Assembly: GCA_934101345.1 (NCBI GenBank)
Contig: CAKOQV010000003.1
Coordinates: 1-43,557, forward strand
DNA from: an uncultured Bacilli bacterium
GTDB lineage: Bacteria; Bacillota_I; Bacilli_A; RF39; UBA660
DNA: 43,557 nucleotides
Direction of reading: 5' to 3'
Part shown: positions 16,898 to 25,730 of the stretch, in pieces
Layout of the letters: each line of letters opens with the position of its first letter
How positions within the stretch are numbered: the stretch's first letter is position 1
The notes under the pieces: model-generated
The model's database searches: none
What the model was told of the DNA's origin: nothing
What the model saw: only the letters and a program-made list of their open reading frames with translations
Made by a program: the position numbers and the translations under genes

Positions 16898-16908
16898 ATA
16901 GAGTTTTC
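16881..16908 (+). terminator. Hairpin terminator after the gene remnant
   Basis: AAAACTC pairs with GAGTTTT across 13 bases, ending in T. It works in both directions. Confidence 0.55.
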
Positions 16909-17043
16909 AAACATTTTCCATCGGAATCATTTATAACTCGCATTAATAATATATGACATTAATATATTTTTATACATCATATTTTATTTAGTAAATACTA
17001 GTATAGATAGTATTTTTTTTCATATAGTTAAATAGGTGATATA

Positions 17044-17802
17044 ATGAATAATACTTTTTTAGCATTCTTACTTACTTTTATCGCAGGATTTTCTACGATG
17101 ATAGGAGTACTAGTAATATTTATAAAGAAGAAAAATCATGATAAGATAGTTATGGCTTCGCTTGCTTTTGCAGCCGGTGTTATGATAACTGTATCAGTAA
17201 CTGATTTAGTACCGGAATCATTAGTATTACTTAGTAATAATCTAAGTAAAATAACTACTATAATAATTAGTTTTTTAGGTTTACTTTTAGGTATAGTAAT
17301 ATCAATGATAATAGACTATTATCTACCTGATAAACTGCCTCAAGATACTAAAGATAAATCATTATTTAAAGTAGGTATAATATCAATGATTGCCATAATA
17401 TTACATAACCTACCTGAAGGTATAGCCACTTTTGTAGCTACTTCAAGTGATGTAAAACTAGGACTATCACTTGCAATAGCTATTGCTATGCATAATATAC
17501 CTGAAGGTATTAGTATATCAGTACCTATTTATTATTCTACTGGTAGTAGAAAAAGAGCTATATTTTATACCTTAGTATCCGCTTTATCTGAACCACTAGG
17601 AGCTCTTTTAGCATTTATATTTTTAAAGAATTTTATTAATGACACAGTACTTGGCATATTATTCTCCTTAATTGCGGGTATTATGCTTCAAATATCTTTT
17701 TGTGAACTACTACCGACCGCTGGAAGGTATAATAAGAAGAAGTATCTATTATTATTCTTTGTAATAGGAGTAATATTTATGCTCTTTAAGTTTTTGTTTT
17801 AA
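17044..17802 (+). CDS. zupT: ZIP-family divalent metal transporter
   Basis: 252 residues with eight hydrophobic segments. The metal-binding signatures of bacterial ZIP proteins are present: HNLPEGIATFVA in segment 4 and HNIPEGISISVP in segment 5. The acidic ESLVLL region early in the protein also fits ZupT-like members. It imports zinc and possibly iron or manganese across the cytoplasmic membrane. TAGGTGATATA precedes the ATG. It is alone in its transcript; a repeat element follows. The symbol reflects family resemblance. Confidence 0.9.
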   Translation: MNNTFLAFLLTFIAGFSTMIGVLVIFIKKKNHDKIVMASLAFAAGVMITVSVTDLVPESLVLLSNNLSKITTIIISFLGLLLGIVISMIIDYYLPDKLPQDTKDKSLFKVGIISMIAIILHNLPEGIATFVATSSDVKLGLSLAIAIAMHNIPEGISISVPIYYSTGSRKRAIFYTLVSALSEPLGALLAFIFLKNFINDTVLGILFSLIAGIMLQISFCELLPTAGRYNKKKYLLLFFVIGVIFMLFKFLF

Positions 17803-17821
17803 TTTAAATATATAGTTCTCT

Positions 17822-17921
17822 CTTATATGTGATAGATATGGCTGATATATTTATTTGAGACAATATAACATATTGGCTCAAATAAACACTAATAAGACTT
17901 ACATAGTAAGGCTTATAGTGA
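17822..17921 (+). repeat. Three-hairpin intergenic element, copy A3
   Basis: Starts CTTATATGTGATAGATATGG, then TTTGAG-ACAATAT...ATATTGG-CTCAAA, then AATAAG-ACTTAC-ATA-GTAAGG-CTTATA closed by CACT/AGTG. The second hairpin loop is longer than in copies A5 and A6 but is itself paired. Confidence 0.75.
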
Positions 17922-17950
17922 ATATAAAAAAATAAAATTTATAAAAAGTA

Positions 17951-17979
17951 ATGACAAGTTACTTTGAATGTGTTATACT
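17951..17979 (+). promoter_or_regulatory. Promoter of the tail-anchored unknown gene
   Basis: ATGACA, a 17-base spacer, TATACT, followed by the AGGAGAG site before the ATG at 18003. Confidence 0.6.
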
Positions 17980-18002
17980 TATATAGTAGAGTAGGAGAGA
18001 TT

Positions 18003-18758
18003 ATGAAAGAGACACTAATTTATAAATTAAATAAACATAATATTTATTATATAAGTACACCAAGTTATGGCTTTTATATACTAGTTCCATTTACTGATTA
18101 TACAGATACTAATATTGTTCTTAGATTAAAAGGTAATTATCAGTCATATGATTTAAATAAAAATTCATTAGAGAGTGTTACTGAAGAACTTATTAATTAT
18201 TATAAGAGTATTGATAATTATAATGTAACTCTTGTATTACCAATATTTTATGATGGTATATTAGATAGAATAAGAACAGTTGAAGATTTAGTATTATATC
18301 AAAGATTAGACGGATATTTAGGTAATATCTTTAATAATGCCTATGCTTTTCTTACTAAGAATAATATTAAAGTAAATAGTAATATTTATATAATAAATAA
18401 TGATTCATTTAAGACATTTACTAATTGGTTTGTGTCTAGGTATAATAATAGAATAGAATATAAAACTATTTTAGAATTAGTTAAACAAAGTGATCACTTT
18501 AATAGTTATGACATGGTTGAAACTCCTAGTATTAATTTCGTTGTAGGTAAGAATGAAGAACCTAAACTTGATAAAACAGTAGAAATAGAAACTGAAACAT
18601 TTAATAGTATGACAAGAGATATAGTAGATACTGAATCTAAGAAGAAAGATACTTCTCCAGATGATAAAAAGAATAATGCTGGTTTTGTTTCTTATATTCT
18701 TCTTGGAGTAGTTAGTTTTGCTGTATCTATGCTACTTTTATTCCTATTTATTAAATAA
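18003..18758 (+). CDS. Unknown protein with a C-terminal membrane anchor
   Basis: 251 residues. A soluble domain (1-175) is followed by a charged, low-complexity linker (about 185-225, with many Glu, Asp and Lys) and one hydrophobic helix at the very end (GFVSYILLGVVSFAVSMLLL), so the protein is probably tail-anchored facing the cytoplasm. The start is placed at 18003 because GTAGGAGAGA lies directly upstream; the frame is open further up without a site. The soluble part is not recognised. Confidence 0.75.
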   Translation: MKETLIYKLNKHNIYYISTPSYGFYILVPFTDYTDTNIVLRLKGNYQSYDLNKNSLESVTEELINYYKSIDNYNVTLVLPIFYDGILDRIRTVEDLVLYQRLDGYLGNIFNNAYAFLTKNNIKVNSNIYIINNDSFKTFTNWFVSRYNNRIEYKTILELVKQSDHFNSYDMVETPSINFVVGKNEEPKLDKTVEIETETFNSMTRDIVDTESKKKDTSPDDKKNNAGFVSYILLGVVSFAVSMLLLFLFIK

Positions 18759-18763
18759 AAATA

Positions 18764-18787
18764 AGTATACTATAGTGGTATACTCTT
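18764..18787 (+). terminator. Hairpin after the tail-anchored gene
   Basis: AGTATAC pairs with GTATACT across seven bases. The T-run is weak, so efficiency is doubtful. Confidence 0.45.
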
Positions 18788-18800
18788 AATATATAAAATA

Positions 18801-18826
18801 AAAAGCACTTAGTTTAGGCTAGTGCA
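18801..18826 (-). terminator. Terminator of the 38-residue gene
   Basis: GCACT pairs with AGTGC around the stop codon of the minus-strand small gene, followed by TTTTTA. Confidence 0.6.
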
Positions 18827-18930
18827 TATGCTATTATTGATGTTAATGCAGATACTACCGCTAGGGCAAGCATTACATAAGCAAATATCTTAGAGCCGAT
18901 ATTCTTGGCTTTTTTCTTTTTCTTACTCAT
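18814..18930 (-). CDS. 38-residue single-pass membrane peptide (DUF4044-like)
   Basis: A very short gene with a good AGAGGTG site ten bases before its ATG and a terminator over its stop. The product starts MSKKKKKAKNIGSKIFAYVM and ends in a hydrophobic helix (LALAVVSALTSIIAYALA). A poly-Lys head and a single helix of this kind are typical of the DUF4044 family of Firmicutes, whose function is unknown to me. It sits antisense to the gap between two plus-strand genes. Confidence 0.75.
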   Translation of the reverse strand: MSKKKKKAKNIGSKIFAYVMLALAVVSALTSIIAYALA

Positions 18931-19014
18931 AGTATTTATACACCTCTATTTAATTATACTAAATATTAAGCATATTTTCAACTATTAATTAATATACTTT
19001 ATTGGTGATAAGAA

Positions 19015-19647
19015 ATGAATAAGAAATTAAATAGTGGACTTGCTCTAATTTTACCTAATAAGAAAGTAAATTTATTTGTAATATTTATAGTGATACTTGG
19101 AATAATATCAGGATCTCTTTTCTTAATGGTTTTAAATGAAAATGATAAGTCAGAAGTTATTAATGAGATTAGTACTTTTATATCTAATATTAATACTAAT
19201 AATATTAATAATCTTAATTCTTTTAAAAATAGTTTAATTGAGGGTATGATACTTATAATATTATCTTGGATACTTGGTATGTCTATAATAGGAGTTATTT
19301 TTAATATCTTCTTTATATATATGAAAAGTTTTACTATAGGTTTTTCAATATCTTCCTTTATCTTAGTATATAAATATAAGGGAATATTATCCTCGCTAGT
19401 ATACACAGTTCCTAGTCAGTTAATTAATATACTTATAATCCTTATACTGGGAGTATATACGCTACTATTTTCTAAGTATTTATTTAAAATGATATTTATT
19501 AAAGATAAAACAGTAAATCTAGGTAAGTTTTTTAAGAAATATGTTCTAGTATTTGGTATATGTATTATACTATGTCTAGTATCTTCATTATGTGAAGCTT
19601 ATTTATTACCATCTCTATTAAAAGTAATGATAAAGCTATTTATTTAA
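19015..19647 (+). CDS. spoIIM: Stage II sporulation protein M
   Basis: 210 residues against about 214 in B. subtilis. Five hydrophobic segments start at about 18, 75, 100, 135 and 180. The FIVILGIISGSLF region and the long LIEGMILIILSWILGMSIIG segment fit the SpoIIM family. It acts with SpoIID and SpoIIP in septal peptidoglycan thinning during engulfment. TGGTGATAAG precedes the ATG. spoIID and spoIIP are not in this window. Confidence 0.88.
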   Translation: MNKKLNSGLALILPNKKVNLFVIFIVILGIISGSLFLMVLNENDKSEVINEISTFISNINTNNINNLNSFKNSLIEGMILIILSWILGMSIIGVIFNIFFIYMKSFTIGFSISSFILVYKYKGILSSLVYTVPSQLINILIILILGVYTLLFSKYLFKMIFIKDKTVNLGKFFKKYVLVFGICIILCLVSSLCEAYLLPSLLKVMIKLFI

Positions 19648-19690
19648 ATTATTATTTATGATATAATTATTAACTGAAGAGGTGTATTAA

Positions 19691-20767
19691 ATGAAATCAG
19701 TAGTAATAGGTATGTCTGGAGGAGTAGATAGTTCAGTTGCCGCTATTATATTAAAGAAACAGGGATATAATGTAATAGGTTTATTTATGAGAAATTGGGA
19801 TAGTACTATTAATAATGATTATTTAGGTAATCCTAATTTAAATAATAATATATGTCCTCAGGAACAAGATTATAATGATGCTTTAGAGGTCTGTAATAAA
19901 ATTGGTATTCCATTACATAGAGTAGACTTTGTTAAAGAGTACTGGGACTTTGTCTTTACTTATTTCCTAGATGAACTTAAAAAGGGAAGAACTCCCAATC
20001 CAGATGTTATGTGTAATAAATATATTAAGTTTGATTTATTTGTTAAAAAGGCTAAAGAACTAGGAGCGGATTATATAGCTACTGGACACTATGCTAAGTT
20101 AATTGATGGTAAGCTTGCTAAGGCTAAAGATAAGAATAAAGATCAATCTTATTTCTTAGCTTATGTTAATAGAGATATCTTTAAGAATGTTTTATTTCCA
20201 CTTGGTGATATCGAGAAGCCAGAAGTCAGAAAGATTGCTGAAGAGTATGATTTGATTACGGCAAAGAAGAAAGATTCTACGGGTATATGTTTTATTGGTG
20301 AAAGAAACTTTACACAGTTTTTAGAGAATTATTTACCTAATACTCCTGGTGATATTGTAAATATTGATACTGGTGAAGTACTTGGTAAACATATTGGTCT
20401 TATGTATTATACTATTGGTCAAAGAAGAGGTTTAAATATAGGTGGTACTGAAGATAGAATGTTTGTAGTGAAGAAAGATTTAGATAAGAATATTTTATAT
20501 ATTGCTATTGGTGATGAGAATAAGTATTTATTTTCTAATACCGTTGTTATTGAAGATTTTAACTTTTTAACTGATGAAAGACCTAGTAAATGTACTTGTA
20601 AATTTAGATATAGACAGCCTGATATTAATACCGAGGTTGAATATCTAGATAATAATATGCTTAGACTTAATTATGTAAAGTCTAAGGCTGTTACTCCTGG
20701 ACAGTTCTGTGTATTATATGATGGTGATATCTGTCTAGGTGGAGGAATTATTAAAGAAGTAAAATAA
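19691..20767 (+). CDS. mnmA: tRNA-specific 2-thiouridylase MnmA
   Basis: 358 residues, full length. N-terminal PP-loop GMSGGVDSSVAA (residues 8-19), catalytic Cys in TPNPDVMCNKYIKF, the second Cys in DSTGICFIGER, and the C-terminal MnmA fold ending in PGQFCVLYDGDICLGGG. It makes 2-thiouridine at U34 of tRNA-Lys, -Glu and -Gln using sulfur relayed from a cysteine desulfurase. GAGGTG precedes the ATG. Confidence 0.97.
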   Translation: MKSVVIGMSGGVDSSVAAIILKKQGYNVIGLFMRNWDSTINNDYLGNPNLNNNICPQEQDYNDALEVCNKIGIPLHRVDFVKEYWDFVFTYFLDELKKGRTPNPDVMCNKYIKFDLFVKKAKELGADYIATGHYAKLIDGKLAKAKDKNKDQSYFLAYVNRDIFKNVLFPLGDIEKPEVRKIAEEYDLITAKKKDSTGICFIGERNFTQFLENYLPNTPGDIVNIDTGEVLGKHIGLMYYTIGQRRGLNIGGTEDRMFVVKKDLDKNILYIAIGDENKYLFSNTVVIEDFNFLTDERPSKCTCKFRYRQPDINTEVEYLDNNMLRLNYVKSKAVTPGQFCVLYDGDICLGGGIIKEVK

Positions 20768-20790
20768 TATTATTTATTATATGTTATAGG

Positions 20791-20874
20791 CACTCTAGAT
20801 CTAAGGTTCTAGAGTGTTTATTTGAGCCAAAGTATTGTCTCAAATAAATATATCTACATATCTATAATATAGAA
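20791..20874 (-). repeat. Three-hairpin intergenic element, copy A4 (inverted)
   Basis: On the minus strand: first arm with GATATGTAGATATA, then ATTTGAG-ACAATACTTTGG-CTCAAAT, then a hairpin CACTCTAGA...TCTAGAGTG. It is opposite in orientation to its flanking genes mnmA and the XRE gene, which argues against a role as a simple terminator. Confidence 0.7.
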
Positions 20875-20937
20875 GCCATAGATATATATTTTAGTTATTA
20901 ATAGTAATTGGTAATTTTTTTAAATTAGACAAATTAC

Positions 20938-20967
20938 TTGACATATTTTTAGTAATAATGTTACAAT
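20938..20967 (+). promoter_or_regulatory. Promoter of the XRE-family regulator
   Basis: TTGACA, an 18-base spacer, TACAAT; AATAGGAGG lies before the ATG at 21001. Confidence 0.7.
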
Positions 20968-21000
20968 ATATATAGGTAACAATAGGAGGCTTACATAATT

Positions 21001-21786
21001 ATGAATGTTGTAGAAAAAATAAATTTAATATTAAAAAAAGCAAATATTTCCAAAGTTAACTTGGCTAAGTATCTAGGAGTATCTAGACAGATGGTTTACA
21101 ATTATCTAGATAGTACAGACTTGTCAAAATTACCTAATGAAAAGTGTCAACTACTATTTGAATTATTAAATGTAAAGAGTGCTGACGAAATACTTGCTTT
21201 AGAAATAAATAAGGAATATTTACAAACAGTAGGAAGTAGAATATTTGATAGTGCTAAAGAAGAAGAAAAGAAAGAAAAAACTTGTATTGATTTAACAGGA
21301 TTAAATAAAGAAGAAATAGAATTAATAAATGATATTACATTAATGTCTAAGAATATTCTATTAGAAAATAAAGGTAGAGAAGGGGAAGCATTAGCTACAG
21401 TTACCTACCTACATCACTTTATTGAAAATCTAAATGCTATCAAAGAATTAAAATATATTTTGGCATACTTCTCAAAAAATTATGGATATACTGATCCAAA
21501 TAAATTTGCTTTTGACGAGAATAATCAATTTGTATTTGAAAGTATTATGTTCTCTGCAATGACATTATATAGTAATGGGGGAGCTTCAAGAACAAGACTT
21601 GCTGAATCACATAAAAAATGGGAAAATATGCTAGCTTCTAAAAAAGAAGAAAAATTATCTCGTACGCAAGAATTAAATACTGCTAAAATACAAGCATTAA
21701 GAGAACTTGGTTATACTAAGATTGATGAGCGAAATGCTAGTGAAGTTTTAGATAAAATTGCTGAGATTATGGCTCAAAAGTTTTAA
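21001..21786 (+). CDS. XRE-type helix-turn-helix protein
   Basis: 261 residues. The N-terminal 60 residues form a Cro/C1-type HTH (ANISKVNLAKYLGVSRQMVY, then NYL). The remaining 200 residues are helical and not recognised, with charged segments (KEEEKKEKTC and ASKKEEKLSRTQELNTAK). Length and layout fit a DNA-binding regulator with an unknown partner or ligand domain. It has its own promoter and is followed 18 or 36 bases later by a small lipoprotein gene, perhaps cotranscribed. Targets cannot be told from sequence. Confidence 0.8.
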   Translation: MNVVEKINLILKKANISKVNLAKYLGVSRQMVYNYLDSTDLSKLPNEKCQLLFELLNVKSADEILALEINKEYLQTVGSRIFDSAKEEEKKEKTCIDLTGLNKEEIELINDITLMSKNILLENKGREGEALATVTYLHHFIENLNAIKELKYILAYFSKNYGYTDPNKFAFDENNQFVFESIMFSAMTLYSNGGASRTRLAESHKKWENMLASKKEEKLSRTQELNTAKIQALRELGYTKIDERNASEVLDKIAEIMAQKF

Positions 21787-21822
21787 CTAAAATATTATAA
21801 TTATATGGGAATGATTAAACTT

Positions 21823-22152
21823 ATGAAAAAAACATTATTTGCCGTTTTAGTTTGTACTCTTATGACATTAACACTTACTGGATGTGGTAGTAAAGTGGAA
21901 ACAGATAATAGAGTAGGCAATGTAAGTATTGAAAAATTAAATGATATTAACAATAAAATAATCTACTATTTTATTGATAATGGCACATCCATATATGATA
22001 ATTATAGTTATAACTATGTAGATGAAAAAGATATGGTTGTTGTTGTTGGATTAGTAAACAATAGTAAAGAAGAACAAAAATGGTTTAAAAAAAACATAGT
22101 CGATTCAAAGTATATAAGATTTGAACAAGGAAACCACCCTGAAAATGAATAA
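21823..22152 (+). CDS. Small lipoprotein of unknown function
   Basis: About 109 residues from the ATG at 21823 (MKKTLFAVLVCTLM). A clear lipobox LTGC marks the cleavage site, so the mature protein should be lipid-anchored outside the membrane and only about 85 residues long. In-frame ATGs at 21805 and 21811 are possible starts; none has a strong binding site. The mature part, with YYFIDNGTSIYDNYSYNYV and VVVVGLVNNSKEEQKWF, is not recognised. Confidence 0.75.
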   Translation: MKKTLFAVLVCTLMTLTLTGCGSKVETDNRVGNVSIEKLNDINNKIIYYFIDNGTSIYDNYSYNYVDEKDMVVVVGLVNNSKEEQKWFKKNIVDSKYIRFEQGNHPENE

Positions 22153-22587
22153 ATAAGTCCCCTACTTTAATTTTAACTAAAAAATAGGGAAGTAATAGAT
22201 AATAAAATCAAATGATAATTCTGAAGAGTTTAAAATCATTTAGATAAACGATTATATATTTAAAATTAACTATAAAACAAATTATTGTAGTTAATTTTAT
22301 TATATACATAAAAGATAAATATATGTAGAATAATATAAATATAAATAAAATTATAATTAAATAATATATATATTTAGAGATAATTTACTAATATATAAAA
22401 TAAGTATATTTTATTGGTAATTTTTAGTTTAACAACTAATTATCTTTTAATAAAATATCTAAGTTCCTATAATCAATATTATGTTAACTTCTATAAATAG
22501 AAGAATAATATACCAATTTTTTCATATTAAGTAATTAAAGAATAAATATATTACCTATCGTTAATACTATTAATGGAGGTAATTAAA
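22153..22587. other. AT-rich gene-free stretch
   Basis: About 435 bases with extreme A+T content and no credible coding frame. It contains one long imperfect hairpin (AAAATTAACTA/TAGTTAATTTT, about 22260-22298) and a short one (CTTCTATAAATAGAAG, about 22487-22502). No convincing promoter or terminator was seen except the GGAGGT site of the next gene. Confidence 0.6.
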
Positions 22588-22761
22588 ATGAGTAAAAAAG
22601 ATAAGAAATCTAAAACTAATAATAAATTAGATAAGTCTAATACTTTTGACTGTAATTGTCATAAAGATGACGAAACACATGACGATACTACTTGTGAATG
22701 TCATAAAGATGATTGTAAGTCATGTAAAAAGAATAACAATAGTTCTAAAGATTTATTTTAA
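22588..22761 (+). CDS. 57-residue Cys/His-rich charged peptide
   Basis: A short gene with a strong TGGAGG site eight bases upstream and a terminator just after. The product has a Lys-rich head and three Cys clusters, CNCH, CECH and CKSC, spaced by acidic residues. This pattern could bind a metal such as zinc or copper; no known family is recognised. No signal peptide. An overlapping frame on the same strand (22646-22981) is a shadow. Confidence 0.65.
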   Translation: MSKKDKKSKTNNKLDKSNTFDCNCHKDDETHDDTTCECHKDDCKSCKKNNNSSKDLF

Positions 22762-22762
22762 T

Positions 22763-22799
22763 AATAAAAGAATAGGGTACTCTACTCTATTCTTTTATT
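22763..22799. terminator. Bidirectional terminator between convergent genes
   Basis: AATAAAAGAATAG pairs with CTATTCTTTTATT. It serves the Cys-rich peptide gene on one strand and the phosphohexomutase gene on the other. Confidence 0.85.
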
Positions 22800-22809
22800 C
22801 ATATTTATT

Positions 22810-24177
22810 CTATTCTTTACTATACTTAATAATTAAACTATCAAACTCTTTCTTAATTAGTTCTAACTTTTCTTTATTTGATGATTCATATCTAGTGGTT
22901 ATATTAGGACCTGTATTAGATTTTCTGACTAAGGCAAAGCCATCATCATATAGTACTTTAATACCATCTATTTTAGAATAATTATAGCCTTTTTCCTTAC
23001 AGTACTCCTCTACTCTACTTACAATAATATCTTTCTTAGAGTCTTCTACTGTAAACTTTCCTTCAGGATAATTATAATACTTAGTTATACCTTCAAGAAG
23101 TTCACTTACTTTTTTAGGATTATGTGATAGTATTTCTACTAATCTTAATCCAGCATATATACCATCATCTGTACCAATAAACTTATCTCTGAAATATAAG
23201 TGCCCTGATAATTCTCCACCGAATGGGTAATTATTATCTACTGATATTTTTTTAGTATAAGAGTTTCCTGTTCTTACTTCAACCGGTTTAAGACCTAATT
23301 TTATCATTTCATCACTTACTACCTTAGAACATTTTACGTCATAGAATCCTTCTTTTTTATCTATTTTATTATAAATATCACGCCATATTATGACCATGAA
23401 TTTATCTATTGAAACAAACTCACCTTTTTCATTAACTACTCCTACTCTATCGCCATCACCATCAAAGGCTATGCCACAGTCAGCATGTAATTCTTTTACT
23501 TTTTCTTTTAGAATAGTAAGATTAGATTCTACTGCTGGATCAGGATGGTGATTAGGGAATGTTCCGTCTGATTCTGCAAATAATGGTATATATTCGATAT
23601 TATCATTACTTACAAAGATATCTTTGGCTACGATAGATGTAGTACCATTACCACAATCATATATTACTTTTAATTTATTACTACCCATATTAATATGACT
23701 ATTTATCATCTTGATATAATCTTCTTTTATATTAGCATCAGTTATAGAACCATTTCCTTCACTACAGATGCCATTTAATATTATATAGTATAATTCTGCT
23801 ACTTCGTTACCAAAACAGTTATGAATGCCATTATATGACATTTTAAAGCCATTATATTCTTTTGGATTATGCGAAGCTGTTATCATTATACCACAGTGAA
23901 TATTTAATTTATCCCATGCATAGTAGTACATTGGAGTAGTAACTAGACCTAATCTTACTACATCTACACCACCTTCAGTAAGTCCTTTTACTAGATTCTT
24001 CTCGATAATAGGAGAACTTAATCTATTGTCGTAGCCGACAATCATTTTATTTTTCCTTAAACTTAATAATTTAGTAGCATATGCTCTACCAATATAATAT
24101 GATACTTCTTCTGTTATATCTTCATTCCATATTCCTCTTATATCATATTCTCTAAACATTAATTTATTTAATTTCAT
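22810..24177 (-). CDS. Phosphomannomutase/phosphoglucomutase
   Basis: 455 residues, full length for the alpha-D-phosphohexomutase family. The catalytic phosphoserine is Ser102 in ITASHNPKEYNG, the metal loop is FDGDGDRVGVV, and the sugar-binding loop is GGELSGHLYF. The C-terminal phosphate-binding loop region is VRKSNTGPNITTRYES. It interconverts hexose 1- and 6-phosphates for cell-wall or glycan precursors. Sequence style fits the dual-specificity PMM/PGM group (ManB/AlgC-like) rather than GlmM, whose serine loop differs. It lies five bases after the recombinase gene and is probably in the same transcript. Confidence 0.9.
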   Translation of the reverse strand: MKLNKLMFREYDIRGIWNEDITEEVSYYIGRAYATKLLSLRKNKMIVGYDNRLSSPIIEKNLVKGLTEGGVDVVRLGLVTTPMYYYAWDKLNIHCGIMITASHNPKEYNGFKMSYNGIHNCFGNEVAELYYIILNGICSEGNGSITDANIKEDYIKMINSHINMGSNKLKVIYDCGNGTTSIVAKDIFVSNDNIEYIPLFAESDGTFPNHHPDPAVESNLTILKEKVKELHADCGIAFDGDGDRVGVVNEKGEFVSIDKFMVIIWRDIYNKIDKKEGFYDVKCSKVVSDEMIKLGLKPVEVRTGNSYTKKISVDNNYPFGGELSGHLYFRDKFIGTDDGIYAGLRLVEILSHNPKKVSELLEGITKYYNYPEGKFTVEDSKKDIIVSRVEEYCKEKGYNYSKIDGIKVLYDDGFALVRKSNTGPNITTRYESSNKEKLELIKKEFDSLIIKYSKE

Positions 24178-24182
24178 TGTAA

Positions 24183-25097
24183 TCAGTCCCTTCTTTTATA
24201 TAAATCATAGTTTTCTTTTAATATGTCGTTTGTTACATTTGTATATATTTGTGTGGTAGAGATACTAGAATGTCCTAACATTTCTTGTATCGTTCTTAGA
24301 TCGGCTCCATTATTTAGTAGATGTGTAGCAAAGGAATGTCTTAACATATGTGGAGTTATATTTTTATTTATATCTTTATCTTTAGCTATTTTCTTGATAA
24401 TCTTAAAGAAACCTTGTCTAGTCATTTTCTTGCCATGATTATTAAGAAATATCTTCTCAGTATAATAACCTTTCTTCATACTATCTCGGTATTCATTAAT
24501 ATAAATACTCAAATATTTAGAGGAGTATTCTCCAATTGGTACTATTCTTTCTTTACTTCCTTTACCAAAACATCTTACATAGTTATTATTTAAATCTATA
24601 TCACTAAGATCTAGATTTATTAATTCACTTACTCTAAGTCCTGATGAATACATTAGTTCTAACATAGCCTTATTTCGGTAATCAAAAGGAGTATCTAGCT
24701 TTATATCTAAAAGATTATCTACTTCTTCAATGGTTAAGATATTAGGTAGTTTTCTATAAAATTTAGGAGTATTTATCTTAGCACTTATATCTATTACTTT
24801 ATAATTTTCACTTAAATACTTATGAAAGGCTTTTATAGATACTATTTTTCTAGCTACTGATGACACTTCATATTTATTATCATCTAAGTATTTTAAATAA
24901 TTTAATAAATTATTATAACTTATATCTAAAGCATTAGATATATTTTTACTTTCCATATATTCTAAATATTTATATATATCTTCACTATATGAATTTACTG
25001 TTGTATCTTTATCTCTTTGTTTAATTGTTTTTAGTTCTATTATATAGTCTGATAATAGTTTTTTATTCTTGGTATTTAATTTATCTATATTTATCAA
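24183..25097 (-). CDS. xerD: XerC/XerD-type tyrosine recombinase
   Basis: 304 residues, the Xer length. The N-terminal SAM-like core-binding domain (10-110) is followed by the catalytic domain with Arg155 in SSGLRVSEL, HMLRHSFATHLL, LGHSSISTTQIYTNV, and the nucleophile Tyr285. It resolves chromosome dimers at dif, working at the septum. Only one Xer gene is visible here. XerC and XerD cannot be told apart with confidence from motifs. A xer gene next to a phosphohexomutase-type gene and not far from spoIIM is a common Firmicutes arrangement. Confidence 0.88.
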   Translation of the reverse strand: MINIDKLNTKNKKLLSDYIIELKTIKQRDKDTTVNSYSEDIYKYLEYMESKNISNALDISYNNLLNYLKYLDDNKYEVSSVARKIVSIKAFHKYLSENYKVIDISAKINTPKFYRKLPNILTIEEVDNLLDIKLDTPFDYRNKAMLELMYSSGLRVSELINLDLSDIDLNNNYVRCFGKGSKERIVPIGEYSSKYLSIYINEYRDSMKKGYYTEKIFLNNHGKKMTRQGFFKIIKKIAKDKDINKNITPHMLRHSFATHLLNNGADLRTIQEMLGHSSISTTQIYTNVTNDILKENYDLYKRRD

Positions 25098-25113
25098 GAT
25101 ATCACTTACTTTC

Positions 25114-25665
25114 TTATTTTAGATAATTTATTATTTTACTTATTATATGATTATATATAGTATCAGCATAAAACATAGAAAATGAACCTATACTTATAAT
25201 ACTAAACTTCTTCCTAGATATATTAAGGGCTAATCTTTCTATGTATGGTATTACTATATACATTAGAAATAATCCTGATATACCAAAGAATAATACTGAT
25301 CTTAGGCAAACAAAACCATTTACATTACCAAAGTTTAATATTTCAGTATTATAATTCCATAGTCTTGTACCACTTATATGATATAAAAGATAACCAGTAG
25401 TATATTCTAATATACCACTTACTAGAATACTAATTAAGAATACATATATAGGTTTATCTTTTACTTTATTAGTAGTTAAATATATTAGTAAAGTACCATA
25501 AGCATATATTGGTATCCATGGCCCAAATGTAGTACCACGATTAATAAAATAACCTGTATCTATTATATAAAAGATTACTTCATAAATATAACCAAATACT
25601 GCTCCTGTAAACATGGATAGTAATATTATTAATATTCTTGTTTTATTATCAAAACTATACTTCAT
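25114..25665 (-). CDS. Multi-pass membrane protein, CmpB-like (putative ABC transporter type IV family)
   Basis: 183 residues with about five hydrophobic segments. The motif RGTTFGPWIPIYAYGTLL and the segment LEYTTGYLLYHISGTRLWNY match the PF06541 family (ABC_trans_CmpB), common in gut Firmicutes and of unclear function despite its name. The start at 25665 is preferred because a GTGAG-containing site lies upstream; the frame extends 17 codons further without one. Confidence 0.75.
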   Translation of the reverse strand: MKYSFDNKTRILIILLSMFTGAVFGYIYEVIFYIIDTGYFINRGTTFGPWIPIYAYGTLLIYLTTNKVKDKPIYVFLISILVSGILEYTTGYLLYHISGTRLWNYNTEILNFGNVNGFVCLRSVLFFGISGLFLMYIVIPYIERLALNISRKKFSIISIGSFSMFYADTIYNHIISKIINYLK

Positions 25666-25687
25666 ATACTCACTACTTTCAATATAA

Positions 25688-25716
25688 ATTATATCAAAAA
25701 AAGTAAATAGTTGCAA
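25688..25716 (-). promoter_or_regulatory. Promoter of the CmpB-like/xer/phosphohexomutase operon
   Basis: On the minus strand: TTGCAA, a 17-base spacer, TATAAT. It overlaps the terminator hairpin of the upstream gene, so termination and initiation share the same 35 bases. Confidence 0.6.
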
Positions 25717-25730
25717 TTCTATTTACTTTA
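25694..25730 (-). terminator. Terminator of the two-helix membrane protein gene
   Basis: AAGTAAATA pairs with TATTTACTT, followed on the minus strand by seven T. Confidence 0.75.

Noticed and set aside
22646..22981. 111-codon frame overlapping the Cys-rich peptide gene
   Set aside because: It has no binding site, crosses a bidirectional terminator and runs into the convergent phosphohexomutase gene.
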